This document shows positions 12,420 to 24,640 of a DNA stretch of 64,000 bases, piece by piece. A program made the position numbers and the translations under genes. The notes below the pieces were generated by a model. The model did no database searches, was not told the DNA's origin, and was given only the letters and a program-made list of their open reading frames with translations. This stretch comes from Mugil cephalus. Lineage: Eukaryota > Chordata > Actinopteri > Mugiliformes > Mugilidae. The stretch is taken from NCBI RefSeq assembly GCF_022458985.1, contig NC_061773.1, forward strand, positions 20,060,001-20,124,000. The letters run 5' to 3'. Numbering within the stretch: position 1 is the first letter of the stretch; each line of letters starts with the position of its first letter.

Positions 12420-14092
12420 GCGACCCTCTGGCTTTTCCAGCGTATGCCTAGCTCGCTTAGGAGAGCAGGATACAAAACTATCCCATTTCCAGAAACAACA
12501 TAGAACCACACATCCACTATATCCACTACTTATTATATATTTTATATTAGTAAATATAGAATAAACAATCCAGTCATCCAATTGCAGTCGAAGTAATAAT
12601 TTTGCCAGACTGGTATATTCTTATCCTTTTAAACCTTTACGATTCAATAAGCTAATGCATTTACTAATCTGTGCTAGTTATTAAGTCTAATTAAGTCACA
12701 GTCCGTTTCATCAAATAAGATACTGCACATGAATCTAACAAGGCCTTTGCTTCATCATGACAACTCAGCCCTCCATTTGTGTATGTGGGAGCTCTGAAAA
12801 GTAAAATGCCTTTTTTTAAATCATGTGCAGGAACTCATAATTCAACTCATTAACAAGAACAAAAGAGTAAATGTTCAGTGAGTTTACAAGTTGAATGCCG
12901 GTGACCCTGCTGCTGGTGTCTAAATGTATCATATCTTATTCTTTTGCTCTGAAATAACCTTGATAAGTTTCCAGTTTTGTGGGTACACTTCCTCTCACGG
13001 CCCTAAGCTGGTAACATGACATACAGACACGACGATAAATCTAAAACTAATTTTCATTAGGTTTCTATCTAAGTTATCTCGTCCAAGAACCTTATCTTAC
13101 TTCATTTGGGAGTTTCTGTCTGCACTATCTATTCTAGCTACATCTACCAACCACTGATATATGTGATATTTGAATTATATTATAGTTGAATTATCAAACC
13201 ACTGTCATATAACTGGAGAGACAGACTTATTGAAATGTGATCATTACCAGACAGCATTGTGTTCATTAGCCTTTGACAACACAGCAGACATTCAGAACTG
13301 TCTCTACATTACATACGTTTCTGCCTCTCAGCATTATTTATTGTTTTTTCAGGTCATTGTAATAGGCTAACCTGATTTACTTGATTTGCTTCCTAGTACC
13401 TCAACTGACATAGTCTTTTTTTAAACCCTGTTTACAGTTTTACCTGAGAAAGTATGCAAATGAAGCAAAAGTGGTTTAAAAAAAACAAACAAAAAACAAA
13501 CAGATACAAGTGGGGTTGAATGATGTTTCTTCTGTACATCATCACGATGTCCTTTTTTCTGACCCTCCGTGGGCTTTGTGTGTTCTCCAGTCACCTCTTT
13601 GGAACAACATCAAACATACCCATCAGCAACAATTCAGAGACATTCCTCAGACACATCACCGCAAACCGCATGAGCCTTGCCACACTCTTGATAATCCAGC
13701 TAGCCTACCACCTGCGGTGCTCATTATCCAGGTGCACAGTTTTATCTCAGGACAACAAGCACACAGTAATGGGACTCGAGTCAGAGGGTTATTTCAATTT
13801 TAGGAGAACTAGGAAATGAGAGGTGAATAGTGGGTATTGAAGTTGACAACATATTTATATAACCCAATAACATATTTTGTTTCAGAACGGATGTTTCCTT
13901 CTTTAGACACCAGCTGCAGTGGACATATTTTGTGTGTTTGCTGAGCAGTCTGCTGCTTTGAGGGATGAAGTGCTTATTACAGTGGTTTGAATGCTGTGGT
14001 TTTGGAAAGATTGAGGACTGGATGTTCAGTTGTCAAAGGGATAGAAATGATGGCTGCATTAGTGCAGCAAGGGGTGCAGATTTTTGCCCGGA

Positions 14093-14114
14093 GGGGGTGG
14101 GGGGGGGGGGGGGG
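14093..14114. repeat. Poly-G tract
   Basis: A run of five G, a T, then about sixteen consecutive G, followed 8 bp later by another G5. It could form a G-quadruplex on the plus strand. It is also prone to assembly length error. Confidence 0.8.
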
Positions 14115-14570
14115 TCTTCAGAGGGGGATGTGGACGGACTCTTCTTAATCCTCTGACATGTGCGTTCTTCCTCACGTGCACACACAACCACTGCACTGCA
14201 GAGCTGTCTGTGGCACTTACACAGGCTGCACTGCTGCCAGCGCAGCCCACACTGCTTTATAACGGCCAACGTCCCTGCCCACTCAAGCCGTAAACCCACT
14301 ATGCATTTCATTTTCTCACTCCGAATTTCTGTGCTGATAGTGGTAGGTGGCCATGGTAGATTGTGCATTGACCTACATATAGTTTTAATAAAAGTTGTTA
14401 AGTGCTTGCTTGCAAATAGAGCGTGTGTGTGTGTGAGTTTTAAAGCATACATCGCTGTAGAACATTTGACAAAAAAGTCGCTTGCTCGGCACCTGTATAT
14501 GTGTATTTTGGTTGTGTCACCACATAAAAGGGGTCCAATATGTTTCTATTGGACTGCACCAAAGTGTAAC

Positions 14571-15148
14571 TGTCAGGCCGGGACTCGAAGCAGCACTCAG
14601 GACTCAGTATGCAGAGATGACTAGGGACTTTAATTGGAATGTACAGAGATCCCTTACAGAGGGACAACAAATGGCCACAAAAATTCCTGGACGTAATTCA
14701 AATCAGGGAAAACAAAAAAACTCTCCAAAGGGAGGAAAATTCAAAATGAAGAAACAATTCATAAAATAAACACAAAACACTCCGAAAGGAGGAACCTCAG
14801 AACTGAGGAAAAAGGCTAAGAAAAGACTAAACAAATCAAAGTAATCTCTCCGAGAGGATTCACAGGCTTACATGAAAATTACTTGGGAAGAAAACGTGAA
14901 GTGAAGCACGAGAAGGTTGACGAAGACGACACTCTGGCACGAGACAAGGGGAACACAGACTACTTAAACACATGGAGGGAAATAGGGGACAGGTGGACAC
15001 AATCAGGAATCAGGGAAGACAATCAGACTGGTGACACATGAGGAAGGGCAAGTGACCTGAAACAAGAGGAGAGTTACTTTTCAAAATAAAACAGGAAATG
15101 ACATGACAAAACAACCCCAAGACAAGACACCCTCACCACGGTGTGACA
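14571..15148 (-). mobile_element. Solo LTR of an LTR retrotransposon (578 bp)
   Basis: The element starts TGTCAGG and ends GTGTGACA, giving TG...CA termini within an inverted TGTCA/TGACA pair. It is flanked on both sides by the identical 5-bp duplication GTAAC (14566-14570 and 15149-15153), so it inserted as a unit. No second LTR or internal coding region is next to it, so it is a solo LTR left by LTR-LTR recombination. On the minus strand, TTTAAGTAGTC near 14965 resembles an LTR TATA box, hence the suggested orientation. A 5-bp duplication fits several LTR superfamilies, and the family is not resolved. Confidence 0.8.
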
Positions 15149-15153
15149 GTAAC

Positions 15154-18100
15154 CAGCCAACATGTCAATATTGCAGTGGTCCAGTGGACTTGTGTGTGAT
15201 AACCTCTCTTGTGTCCATCACAGTAAATATATTTATGTATATGCTTGCTTGCAGCTTTTTAGAGACAGAGCACCAAGCTCCACGTTGTGAGGGCCTTACC
15301 ATACCGTATTAAGTTTTTGCACGTGTGTGGGCTTTTTCCAAGGATTAATATTCATCTGGGCAGCAGTCACTAAAGCCAATGACTGTGTGCTTTCTTCATG
15401 CCGAGTTGGTTTACAGTATTAGGTGTCCTGGGAGAAGTCGCAGCTTGTCTTCTCGCTGCAATGATCATATTTCTTTTAATATGGTGATATTAGATTTCAA
15501 GCCGTGGCTTTGCTTTTGCCTCAGTCTGGGCTGTATTAGGCTTCACTCGTTCTAACAGTGTTCACTTCTTCCTTGTTGTTTCCTACTTTCCTACTTCCTA
15601 AAATATTTGCCCGGTTTTAATATAAGAGTTATTTTTGGCTTTGTTTGTATTTGTTTGTTGTGTGGTTGTTGTGTAAGCGTGGCTTTGTTTCATCTTTTGC
15701 ACATAAATATTAGGCATGGTTTCATAGTGTGCTGTCACCATCGCCACAGCCTATCCTTTTTGGGTAAGAAATAGCTGCGTCCAAATTTTGTTTGGCTAGG
15801 CCAAACAATGTGAGTATATGCAAAGAGGGGGCATGCCGTTGTGTTTATGTCAGCTCCCTGCTTTTTATAGTCCGCGATAAGGTGTATGAGTGCTGTTATT
15901 TATTGTGAGAGAGGTGTGTGTGTTTATATTTGGTCTACGGGATGTGCCAGTGTGCTGGTGATTGCGAAGTCCCTGATCCAGTCGCCTCATATGGGGCGTT
16001 AGAAGGCAGGAGATGACAAACCTTGGATGTGAGGAAATGTCAAGGATACACGTGGACACAAGCACACACACATATTCCGAATAGCTCAGTAGCATGAGAA
16101 TTTCTGATATGTAAGCCTCTGTGTCAGGTTGATATGAAAGGCATGGGCTTTGATTATTTTACCACCTTGACACCTTTCTTCCTCCTAAGACCATTCGTAG
16201 GACTCCGTCTCAGTTTCAAGAACCCTTTCAACTTATCTGCGGGGAGGTCAATCCAAACTTCTCTGCTATTTGCAGCTTTTATTTCCTTCACCCCTTCTGA
16301 TCATTCACCAGATAAAAGTAAAGCCGTGTCCACATGTAAAGCGATCCGCTCATCTACCATCTCCTTGTAGGTGAAACAAGCAGAGCTTTCCTTCTCGTTG
16401 CTACTCTCTCTCTCCTTTTTTTTAAAAAAAGTCGTGGGAACCAGTCCAGAAATATGTGGGGAACTGTGTGCTTGTGTCACGAGTCAATCATTTCCATCAG
16501 TTGTCGCCTCAAGTTTGTTGCCTCACAGCTGACATTGGTTTGACTTGCTGCTCTGTGTTGTTCCTTCTCTGCATCATCAACATTCGTTCGTCTCTTGTCA
16601 CTTTGTGTGTGCAGCCCTTGAGGCTTTCAGCATCTCTGTATAAACCTGTTTAGGTTTATATGGAAAACCCAGACACAGAAATCTATTTATTTGCTTTTAT
16701 TTTATTAGAAAAAACTTTGCGAACAATGTCTCCTTTCAAATACTGACCTAGCACTGTCAAATAGTGTGACTAATAAGTGAGCGTGCACCGAATAATTAAA
16801 AAGATTCAAAACATTTTTAAATGATTTCTGTGTGTTAATCAAGACAGTTTCTTTTATTTCAAAACATTGTTTGCATCGGTTATATTTTTGTGGCTAAATT
16901 ATTGTGAAGTCTGGCTTCCTACCTGCAAGGTTAAACGAATGCAGACTCTGAAACTGTCTCAGACATAGAGACACTCCACTTGACTGCATGATAACTGTGT
17001 CTGAAGCTGGTCTTGGACCAGAATTGTGATGCAAAATTTAAAGACAAATTACTAAGATGTAAAAGCAACTGATACACACGTTGTTGTTGCCTTTTTGCAA
17101 CTGCAGCATCTGCTGCGTATTATCTTAGAAGGCTTTCAGCACCCGCACTGTTATGCCACTGCATGTAAAGCTAGAATGTGTTGAGTACTTGTATTGTTGA
17201 CATACACCCAAGTTGAAAACTGTATCTGGCCTGGCCTGGCTGGGTGCTTGTGAGTGATATGTAAACAGGCTCCAACATGTAACTCACCTCCAAGCTTTTT
17301 GCCGAACATGAAGGGACAATAGTGAACATAAACTTTGATTTAACTTTTTTTGGACCGTGCTGGTTTGATTTTGAGAGAAACACATACATGCCCTCTACTT
17401 CTGAAATATCTTTTCCTATTCATGGAAATGACTGCTTGCTTAATTTCAAATTCTCTCGAAAGTCTGTGAAGAAAATAACTTATGTTTTCCTTAAGAATTG
17501 AAGACGTTTTTGTGCATGGTCCATATAACAGAAGGTCAGCCAGAGGTTTTCTTCCGCTAAAACATTGTATTTTAGGGGAAGAGAAGAAGCTTCTCTGCTG
17601 CTCTGTCTCTGCCCTAACCCCCACGCTTTGGTTCCTAGAAACTGAACTAAAGAGTGTGAGTTAGTTCTCAGCTACAGAGGAGAAACACAGCCAAACGACT
17701 CTGGAAATAGTCCAGTCGAGGACTGCGTCGGCCAAATCCTAGACACAAAACAGCAGACGGAATATGAGTTTAATCGGACTGTTCAGGCAGTTTGTGAAAA
17801 TAATAAAAAAATGTATTCTACCAAAGTAATGATTGGTTTAACAGCTTAAGCTGATGTCAGTTTATGTTTAATATTTTTTTTTCGACAACAAAACCCACTG
17901 TGTGTATGAGGCATTCAGCAGTTCTGTGCCAGACTAGAGCTGATTAACTGTGTTGTGTCACTGGTATGGAGGCAGCTCAATCTCTGTCTAATGAGTCGGT
18001 GTGACAATGTGTGCATGCGTGAGACGGAGTATGTGGCGAAGCCAAAATCCAGGAAGTATGTGACGTCCACGTTCCTGTATCCTGCACAGTCGTTGAGCTT

Positions 18101-20390
18101 CCCATCTTTATAATACTGCTGTAATTCAGTGACTCATCATCCAGTCACTGTTGGATTAGCGAGTACTAAGAAGACCTCACAATGCTTTCAAAGAGAAGCA
18201 TTAAAGCATTAGGAATCCTCTCGTCTTGTTTGTCAGTCCTGTGGGTTCTTTTTTTGTAGTAAATAAAGTAAAAAGAGACAGCCACCTCCTTCGCCAGAGT
18301 CTTCAGACTCTGTTTGGGTTGGCATCCCTTTGCTCTTGGCACCATTGCAAATAATTTGCCTTGTTAATGCAGCTTTGTTTTTCGCTGTCAGGAGATTGAT
18401 GTCTTCCAGGACAAGTTCTCGCTTCTTCCTTAGAACACTCACACTCGCAGCTGTAATCCTCCTCCCAACTTTGTGCCCATAAGTTGTACCTCACCAACCG
18501 TCTTTATTTTTGCTCGCCTGCCTATCTTCAACCTTTTACATGACATATCTTCAGTTTTTCCCATTTCTATTACACTTTCTATTTCCCTGAACCAACAACA
18601 ACTACACCCGGGCTGTAGAATGACAATCAGTGTTTGTTAGGGTAGACATTTTGTCATCTTAGAAAAAAAAAAAAAATACAGTTAGAACAAGATTAATGCT
18701 ACCCCTCACATTTCAATTACCAGTCAACCTAGCCAGGACCGTGGACATCCCATACCTTAATGCAGTTCAGCCATTATTAATGCTGTAGCTGTGTTTTGAG
18801 AGTCAGAAAGGTATTTTTCAGTGCACTATTAAATGTTAATCCGTGCTCATCAAATCTCTCAGAGCTGTCCACCATTTACACTGCTTGCTTCCAGTTAAAG
18901 GCAGTGCTTCAGGTATTTAAACATGCAATAATTTATACAATGTTATCCTTTGTCTATAAAGTTGTTATTTGAAGCCGACCTGTCTGGAAATCGAGCCCAG
19001 AAATCTCCACACAGGTTATTTTGATTGCTGAGTTAATTTGACCAGCAACTCATCAAACCTTAATTTCACTTTACACACTGTGTGTGTGTGTGTGTGTGTG
19101 TGTGTGAGAGAAGACCTCATTGCTGATTGCTGATACCTCCTACCCATCGCTCACAGACATGCACATGCATTTAAATATCACACAGTAAGTCATAGTCACA
19201 GTGTTTTATCATGTATAGTGGCAGCCTAGCTCTGTGTTGAAGATATGTTTTGTCACTTGGTTTTATAATCATATCCACATTTATGCTAGTGTCTAAATGC
19301 ACAGTATATTTCAGTGATGAGTAGAGAATAAACGGATATCTGTGACTCATCTATACAGCCGTGTTGTTTCAGATACCAGTGAGGGAAGCTGTAAGCTTGT
19401 GCCTGCCCTTGCTTTTCATAGTGGTAGCCAATACATTTTTTCCTTCCTTTGTTTGTTGCATTTGGCATGGCGCAGACTTCTTTTATTAATAGCTACTCTG
19501 TGTCCTGAATTGCCTATGGCATGTGGTATTTTTAGTGGGGGATTAGGTGTTTGGTGACCCACGAGGATTTGGTTAGCGGGTTTATCTGGCTTGATGTGAT
19601 GTGAGGAGATCAGTCTGGAAAATGACCCCGCAAATCTCCACCCAGGTAAGATCAGTCTTTTTCCACTTCCCCCGCGCCAGCCGCCAGGCTAGGAGCGTCT
19701 ATATGTGTGTGTGTGTGTTAGGGTGTTGAGATGATTTGGTCTTCGTATGCAATTTCTGCAATGTATATATTGAAATGACACACATGTCTGCATGTGTGTT
19801 GCCTTCTGAGTGTTTTCTGCACAGGCACAGTAGTCTCTTTCCTTTTTGGCCATTGATCCCGGAAAATCCAGACTCATGCCACCTCATTAAGATTATTTGT
19901 TTCCTCCTAAATCTTGTAAGACTCTTGTAGCATATAATGTGAAGAGTATAAAAACACCCAAAATAGCACTGTTGAACTTGGACAAAATTCTAAGGATGTG
20001 CCAAACATTCATTTTGTGCATTTACACATGAATGGGTTAGTCGTTTATAAGATTGTTTCTCTGTTTCCCCTGTGGTATCTTGAATTTCTTTTAGACCTAA
20101 ATGCACACCTATATTAGCGTCCACCTCTAAAAACAATGACTACGTAAGGGCAAAAGAGAGACCTCACCCTGACCAGCCCAAAACCAGACCAGCACAAAAT
20201 GTCCAGACTGTAAATATTAAGATGGTTTTATGTTTTCAGCTCTTTACGTAAAACAATTGATGTTATAATACCACGCCTGCTTTAATTTAAGTATGTCCGT
20301 GTACATATAATATTGAAAGATGATATTCCAAGTAAAAGATCATTAATTTAACGACTTTCTGAAGTCTTGTCCTCGGAGACATTAGAAGAT
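15154..20390. other. Intergenic, no gene seen
   Basis: Short open frames only. Contains a (TG)n microsatellite at 19078-19107 and scattered homopolymers. No domain, tRNA or long element recognised. Confidence 0.5.
19078..19107. repeat. (TG)n microsatellite
   Basis: About fifteen TG units. Confidence 0.9.
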
Positions 20391-20393
20391 GCC

Positions 20394-21470
20394 TTATATC
20401 TCCTCTCTGTTGACGCTCTCCCAGGCCTTCACTGGAGCCACCTTCAGCTCTTCCTCATTGTAAGGTCCATCTGCAGCTGAAACACAGGTCAATTAGATTG
20501 AGATTTGGTGACTAACTCAGCCAGTCTGCAAAATTTAACCTCTTTCATCACTTTTGCCATGAAAGATGACTGTCCTGGTGTATGATCAGTTGTCACCCAA
20601 TGAGTTTTGTTGTACTGGGCTGAATCTGAGCCCACAGAAAGTCTCTTTTATATCTCCACATCCATTGTGTTGCTTCTGTCAGTGGTGAAGCCATTAGTGC
20701 CGGTCAAACCGAGCATCACCTTGTTTGTGTGTGAGTGAGTGTGAGGTGGTCATGAGCTGCACCGTTTTTGTCCTCGCTGTCAGCTTTCCATCACATTGAT
20801 AGTGGCCGATTTTTTCTTTCACCTTTTTGTTTGTTTTTTAAACTGCAATCTGTCCTTTCTTTTATTGAGGTCTGCCTTATTTTGGCATCTCCGTATGGTT
20901 CTGGTCATGAAGATTTCTTTTGATTGATGAGAAGGAAAACATGTGCACTCAAAAAGGTGTTTTCTCAGTTGTTTTTAATAATATTCTCTTCAGTTGCATG
21001 GTCCTGTCTTTACTCAATTCGCGTCGATCCAATGTTTCAAAGTCTTTTACATATGAACTGATGTTTTGTCGTTTAAGAAACTTGGAGTGTCCAAGTTTCT
21101 AGCGACTGAACCTTCACAATTTTGGCATTCGGTGTTGAATGGAAATTAAATGTTGTACAGCTCTTTGAGTGTTGATGTAAATGTACTCAAACTAAAGCTC
21201 ACAATTGGAGCTTAAATGCTTGCACTGCCTGGAGATCAAATAATGTGTAACTGTCCAAATACTTGCTGAAAAGCTGCCTGAAGGTGCTACAGCCTTGGTT
21301 CAACAGAACATAGACCTGCTTGATATGACACCTGCTTATATGCTGTCTCCTTAGCTGCTGTGTTACCACAGAATTAAGATGATCTTAATTACCTCCACGG
21401 GTCAAAGAGCGGAACATGCGTGAATAAAAGACCTTTGCAATAGCATGAGTTTCAGGATAAAATGTTTGTT
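20394..21470 (-). CDS. Candidate last two exons of an unrecognised minus-strand gene
   Basis: The protein is not recognised. The terminal piece, 20394-20476, follows a TGTGTTTCAG acceptor and reads ADGPYNEEELKVAPVKAWES then VNREEI and TAA, an acidic, strongly protein-like tail. A minus-strand ATTAAA at 20281-20286 lies 110 nt past the stop. A candidate preceding exon, 21393-21470, lies between an ATTAG acceptor and a GTGGAG|gtaatt donor. It reads QTFYPETHAIAKVFYSRMF and RSLTRG and ends in phase 1, which the terminal exon requires (G+CT gives Ala). Other exons would lie between or upstream, toward 24 kb, and were not found. The last piece is more convincing than the first. Confidence 0.4.
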
Positions 21471-21719
21471 CTAATAGTAGCAATTATCTCTCATTCTTTT
21501 CATATCATTGCCTCCGAGACTCAAGAGGTGACTATAGTGAACGTGTTTGTTGGCTTAACTGCCATCACCACTTCATTTATTACAGTAAGTTATATGACAA
21601 CACCTACAGAAAAAGTGTTGAATACCAGTAACTGAGACGTTGGCCTTTATCTTTGCTATTCTCACTATTGACCGACCTTTCTACTCAATCATTGCACCAT
21701 TTTTGTTTATTGTGTGTTT

Positions 21720-21990
21720 TATGGGCATTCAGAATGACTCTTCTTTAAAACTCGTCTTAAAACCCATTTTTATTCCTTTGCGCTCAGTCCAGTGTGAGAG
21801 TCTGCCCTTGTTTGGTGCTTTTAGTTCTTTCTTTTATTATTATTATCATTTTCTATTGTTTTTTTTTTAATGTTTTTTATTATTTTATTGCTTTTAATTG
21901 TTTTGTGTCTTATGCTCTTATTTTATTCATGTGCAGCACTTTGTCTCGGCTGTAGCTGTTGTTTAAAGCGCTATATAAATAAAGTTGACT
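21720..21990 (+). mobile_element. LINE 3'-terminal fragment (L2-like)
   Basis: Begins with an SFKTRLKTHFYSFA-like peptide (around 21738-21783), typical of the extreme C-terminus of fish L2-type ORF2. It continues through a T-rich 3' UTR and ends with TTTAAAGCGCTATATAAATA and AAGTTGACTTGA, the standard 3' end of these elements. It is 5'-truncated and non-functional. The opposite-oriented element at the right edge of the window has the same type of terminus. Confidence 0.65.
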
Positions 21991-21999
21991 TGAGGTGAG

Positions 22000-23280
22000 A
22001 GTTTCTTTCGTCAGGGTCAAAAAAGATCTTATCGGGAAGCATCTTCTAACCACACAGCTGTTGCGGCTGGAGTCCAGCTTCCTGTCACCTGCGCATTTCA
22101 GCGTCTTTGTTAGTAACTGTCACGTGGTTCAGCACAAATGTGAAAAGCCCTGCTAACTGCCCCGTGCCGTCGCCTACGTGGCCCATTTCTTTCAAGGTCA
22201 CAGTGGCCATTCGACTCTCACTTATTTTTATTCCTGTCAGTGTCTGTGTAATTTCCTCCATGCGGTTATTATTAGTCATTTTCCAATTTGGGCTTCGGTT
22301 GCATCATGCGCCCGTTAAATCTTATTGGAAACATTAAAAAGTTTATTGCTTATTCCATTAAACATTTCAAATGATTTGCATACATCCATGAATCTTAATG
22401 TCCACGCCTGTTCGCAGTTGTGGGTGTCAGTTGCGGGTGTATTAAGGATGAGAGGAGTGCATGAACTCTGACAGCTCCAAAAAAGAGGTGACCTATGTGT
22501 TTAAATGCGGACGTACATAACGTTTATAGCGCTTGTTTTGCTGCGGCCAGACCTGTCCTCAACTGTTCGTCTGAATAGCGACACTCCGGCATCTTGCATT
22601 TAATCTCCTGCCAACTGTCAGTCATTTGCAGCTCTCTAATTTTAATATAGCAGGCAATGCAGGTGTTGACATTGACATTGTTTCGTGTTTGCACAGCAGG
22701 ACAAACACATGGTCGTAAAATACTGATGTAATTAAGGGTCCTAATGCCACGGGTCAGTGTTTGCTTCAAGCCGTTAGCAGGTATTATTATAGAATATTAC
22801 TATATCAAATCAGGCGTTAAATCTTGTGTAGCCACCTGACACACAAAAAAGAAACGTGTCAGTGACAGCGTCTGTGGTTAGTTTGGCTTTACTGACACAG
22901 AAATAAAGGATCACATGGAGTTGGAGATTACAGAACCAGCAGAAAATGTCCCTGATAAGGAGCGTGGTTAGAAGAGTGTTCGCGGGTTGCAAAGGTGCCT
23001 GTGTGCTATTTTTGAGATACGTGGATATTTAAGTGTAACGTTGTCTATTTTCTGCTTGTTTGCCGTGGCCAGTTTTGCCCTTGTGTTCCAAGAGGCAGGA
23101 TTAGAGAGATTAGTGCCGACTCTGCTGGTGACAAACTACAGCACACACAAATCCACGTACACAAGTAAAAAAACAAAACAACACACACACACCACAAGAG
23201 ATGCAAACACGGAGGCTTACGCTTAACCATCTTACATGTTTCTGTAACAATACACTTTGAATTTATCTGTGCTTTCCCAC
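22000..23280. other. Intergenic, no confirmed gene
   Basis: Minus-strand open frames at 22085-22279 and 22524-22769 have no clear splice support or family. Nothing recognised. Confidence 0.4.
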
Positions 23281-23283
23281 CAG

Positions 23284-23475
23284 CACTTTAAAGGTGGACT
23301 CTCTCGAATGGAGACAGCAGATAGCGTCTGGACTCATCAGATGTCTTTTGTCTGCCATGATAATCTGTATCAAGAAAAGACTGGGAGGGTGCTACATGAG
23401 GATTATAGTTTCCACCCTTGTCTGAGCACAAGCTCAGCCCAGCACGTCACCCCTGCTCACCTCATGTCATCTTGA
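23284..23475 (+). CDS. Candidate terminal exon of an unrecognised plus-strand gene
   Basis: A good acceptor (TCTGTGCTTTCCCACCAG, ending at 23283) opens 63 codons to a TGA at 23473-23475. The reading starts HFKGGLSRMETADSVWTHQM, then SFVCHDNLYQEKTGRVLHED, and ends in LMSS. Aromatic and charged residues are spread in a protein-like way, but no family is recognised. A second frame is also open for 47 codons, which weakens the case. If real, it could be the end of the gene starting near the X-box promoter at 7.9 kb. It ends about 600 bp before the ip6k2 promoter. Confidence 0.28.
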   Translation, partial: HFKGGLSRMETADSVWTHQMSFVCHDNLYQEKTGRVLHEDYSFHPCLSTSSAQHVTPAHLMSS

Positions 23476-24084
23476 CCATGACCTGATATTTGAAAGAATC
23501 CTCGAAATTGAAAATGAGGATGTTGCTATTCCACCGCAACTGATTTTCTTGCTCTATCAGTGTATTTGTACAGTATTTAGCTACATTCGAGTCTTTTTTT
23601 CAAAGGTTAAAATATGAATTATTAAGTATTAAATTGCAGTTTTTAGCATCAACAGAATTGAATGATCGTTTGGTAGCTTAACAGTAATTCAATACACTAA
23701 ACAATCAATTAGAGCTGTCGGTTAAACATCACCACGAAAGCACGGCCATGTTTGTACTATGCAGTGTAAAATGTGTGAAGAGCATTTCTAAGCAAGTTTC
23801 TCTCAGGGCACATGTTTAGTCTGTAGCTTTGCTCACATTTGACTACTGTTTGCATGTCTGCGTTTCCCTTCACCTGACTTTATATGAGGAAATAGGACTG
23901 CTTGTTCTGTCAGCTTGTTAAAGCCCTGCTGTCACACAGACAGAAACAGCTGAGTTCAGCTTCACCCTCCGCTCTTGTTTTCATTCTTCCTTCCTCTCTC
24001 CCTTCCCCCCCAGACTCCCTCCTCCCACCGCTGTCTTTGTTTGCTTGCTTCTTTGCCTCAAAGGGTTACCACCCAACAACCTGC

Positions 24085-24130
24085 TTTGGACGCGCGTGAT
24101 TGGTGGACTGCTTGTGATGGGGCGGGTCGA
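24085..24130 (+). promoter_or_regulatory. ip6k2: Putative ip6k2 promoter
   Basis: A local CpG-richer block has CGCGCGTGATTGGTGG (an inverted CCAAT box) followed by GGGGCGGG (GC box, about 24119-24126), about 500 bp upstream of the ip6k2 start codon. No TATA box is seen. Placement of the start site is inferred. Confidence 0.4.
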
Positions 24131-24640
24131 GCGTCTGGCTTGTGAGGGCTTTACCAGTCGAGAGCCAGCTCTCAGCTGTCAGAAAGCGTTCGGTCTGCAG
24201 CGGAGCCACAAGCAGGATCTGTCTCTGTTTGCCTTATCTGCTGCAGTCGCGTATATGTCCATGCCTTAGAATTTAAAGGGCATAGAACTACTTTCTGTTT
24301 CCACTCAGCTACAGTAACCGCCGCACAAGGCGCTGAAAGGAATTAAATAGCCACCAAACCAGAGCTGTCTGTTCAGTCTTTCCTCCATTTCCTCCTTTCT
24401 GTCTTTGTTTTCGACCAGGCAGAACCCCTGACAGCACAAAGCAGACCCTCCTCACAACAACAGCCTCTGAAGACATCGTGGGAATAACTTGCACAAACCT
24501 GCCATCTCAACGCGACGCACCAGGACTAGTCCTCTAGTGGATCTGCAGCTTTCCCCCCGTCAGATACGGCCCCCACCGCATTGTGTGTGCGTGCGTGAGG
24601 AGGCTAATGCCCGCGGTAGTGTGGTCAGGGCCAGAGGAGG

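Larger units (their letters stand above)
9856..14565. other. Intergenic, no confirmed gene
   Basis: No recognised gene. A stretch at 10106-10200 between a CACACAG acceptor-like and a GGAGG|gtaacc donor-like site is open but short. A segment at 12311-12419 is repeated at 59.4 kb. A G-rich run sits at 14093-14114. An open frame of 154 codons at 14160-14624 runs into the LTR below and has no protein character. Confidence 0.45.

Noticed and set aside
14160-14624. 154-codon plus-strand frame
   Set aside because: It runs into the solo LTR, shows no domain and has low-complexity antisense partners, so it is a chance frame.
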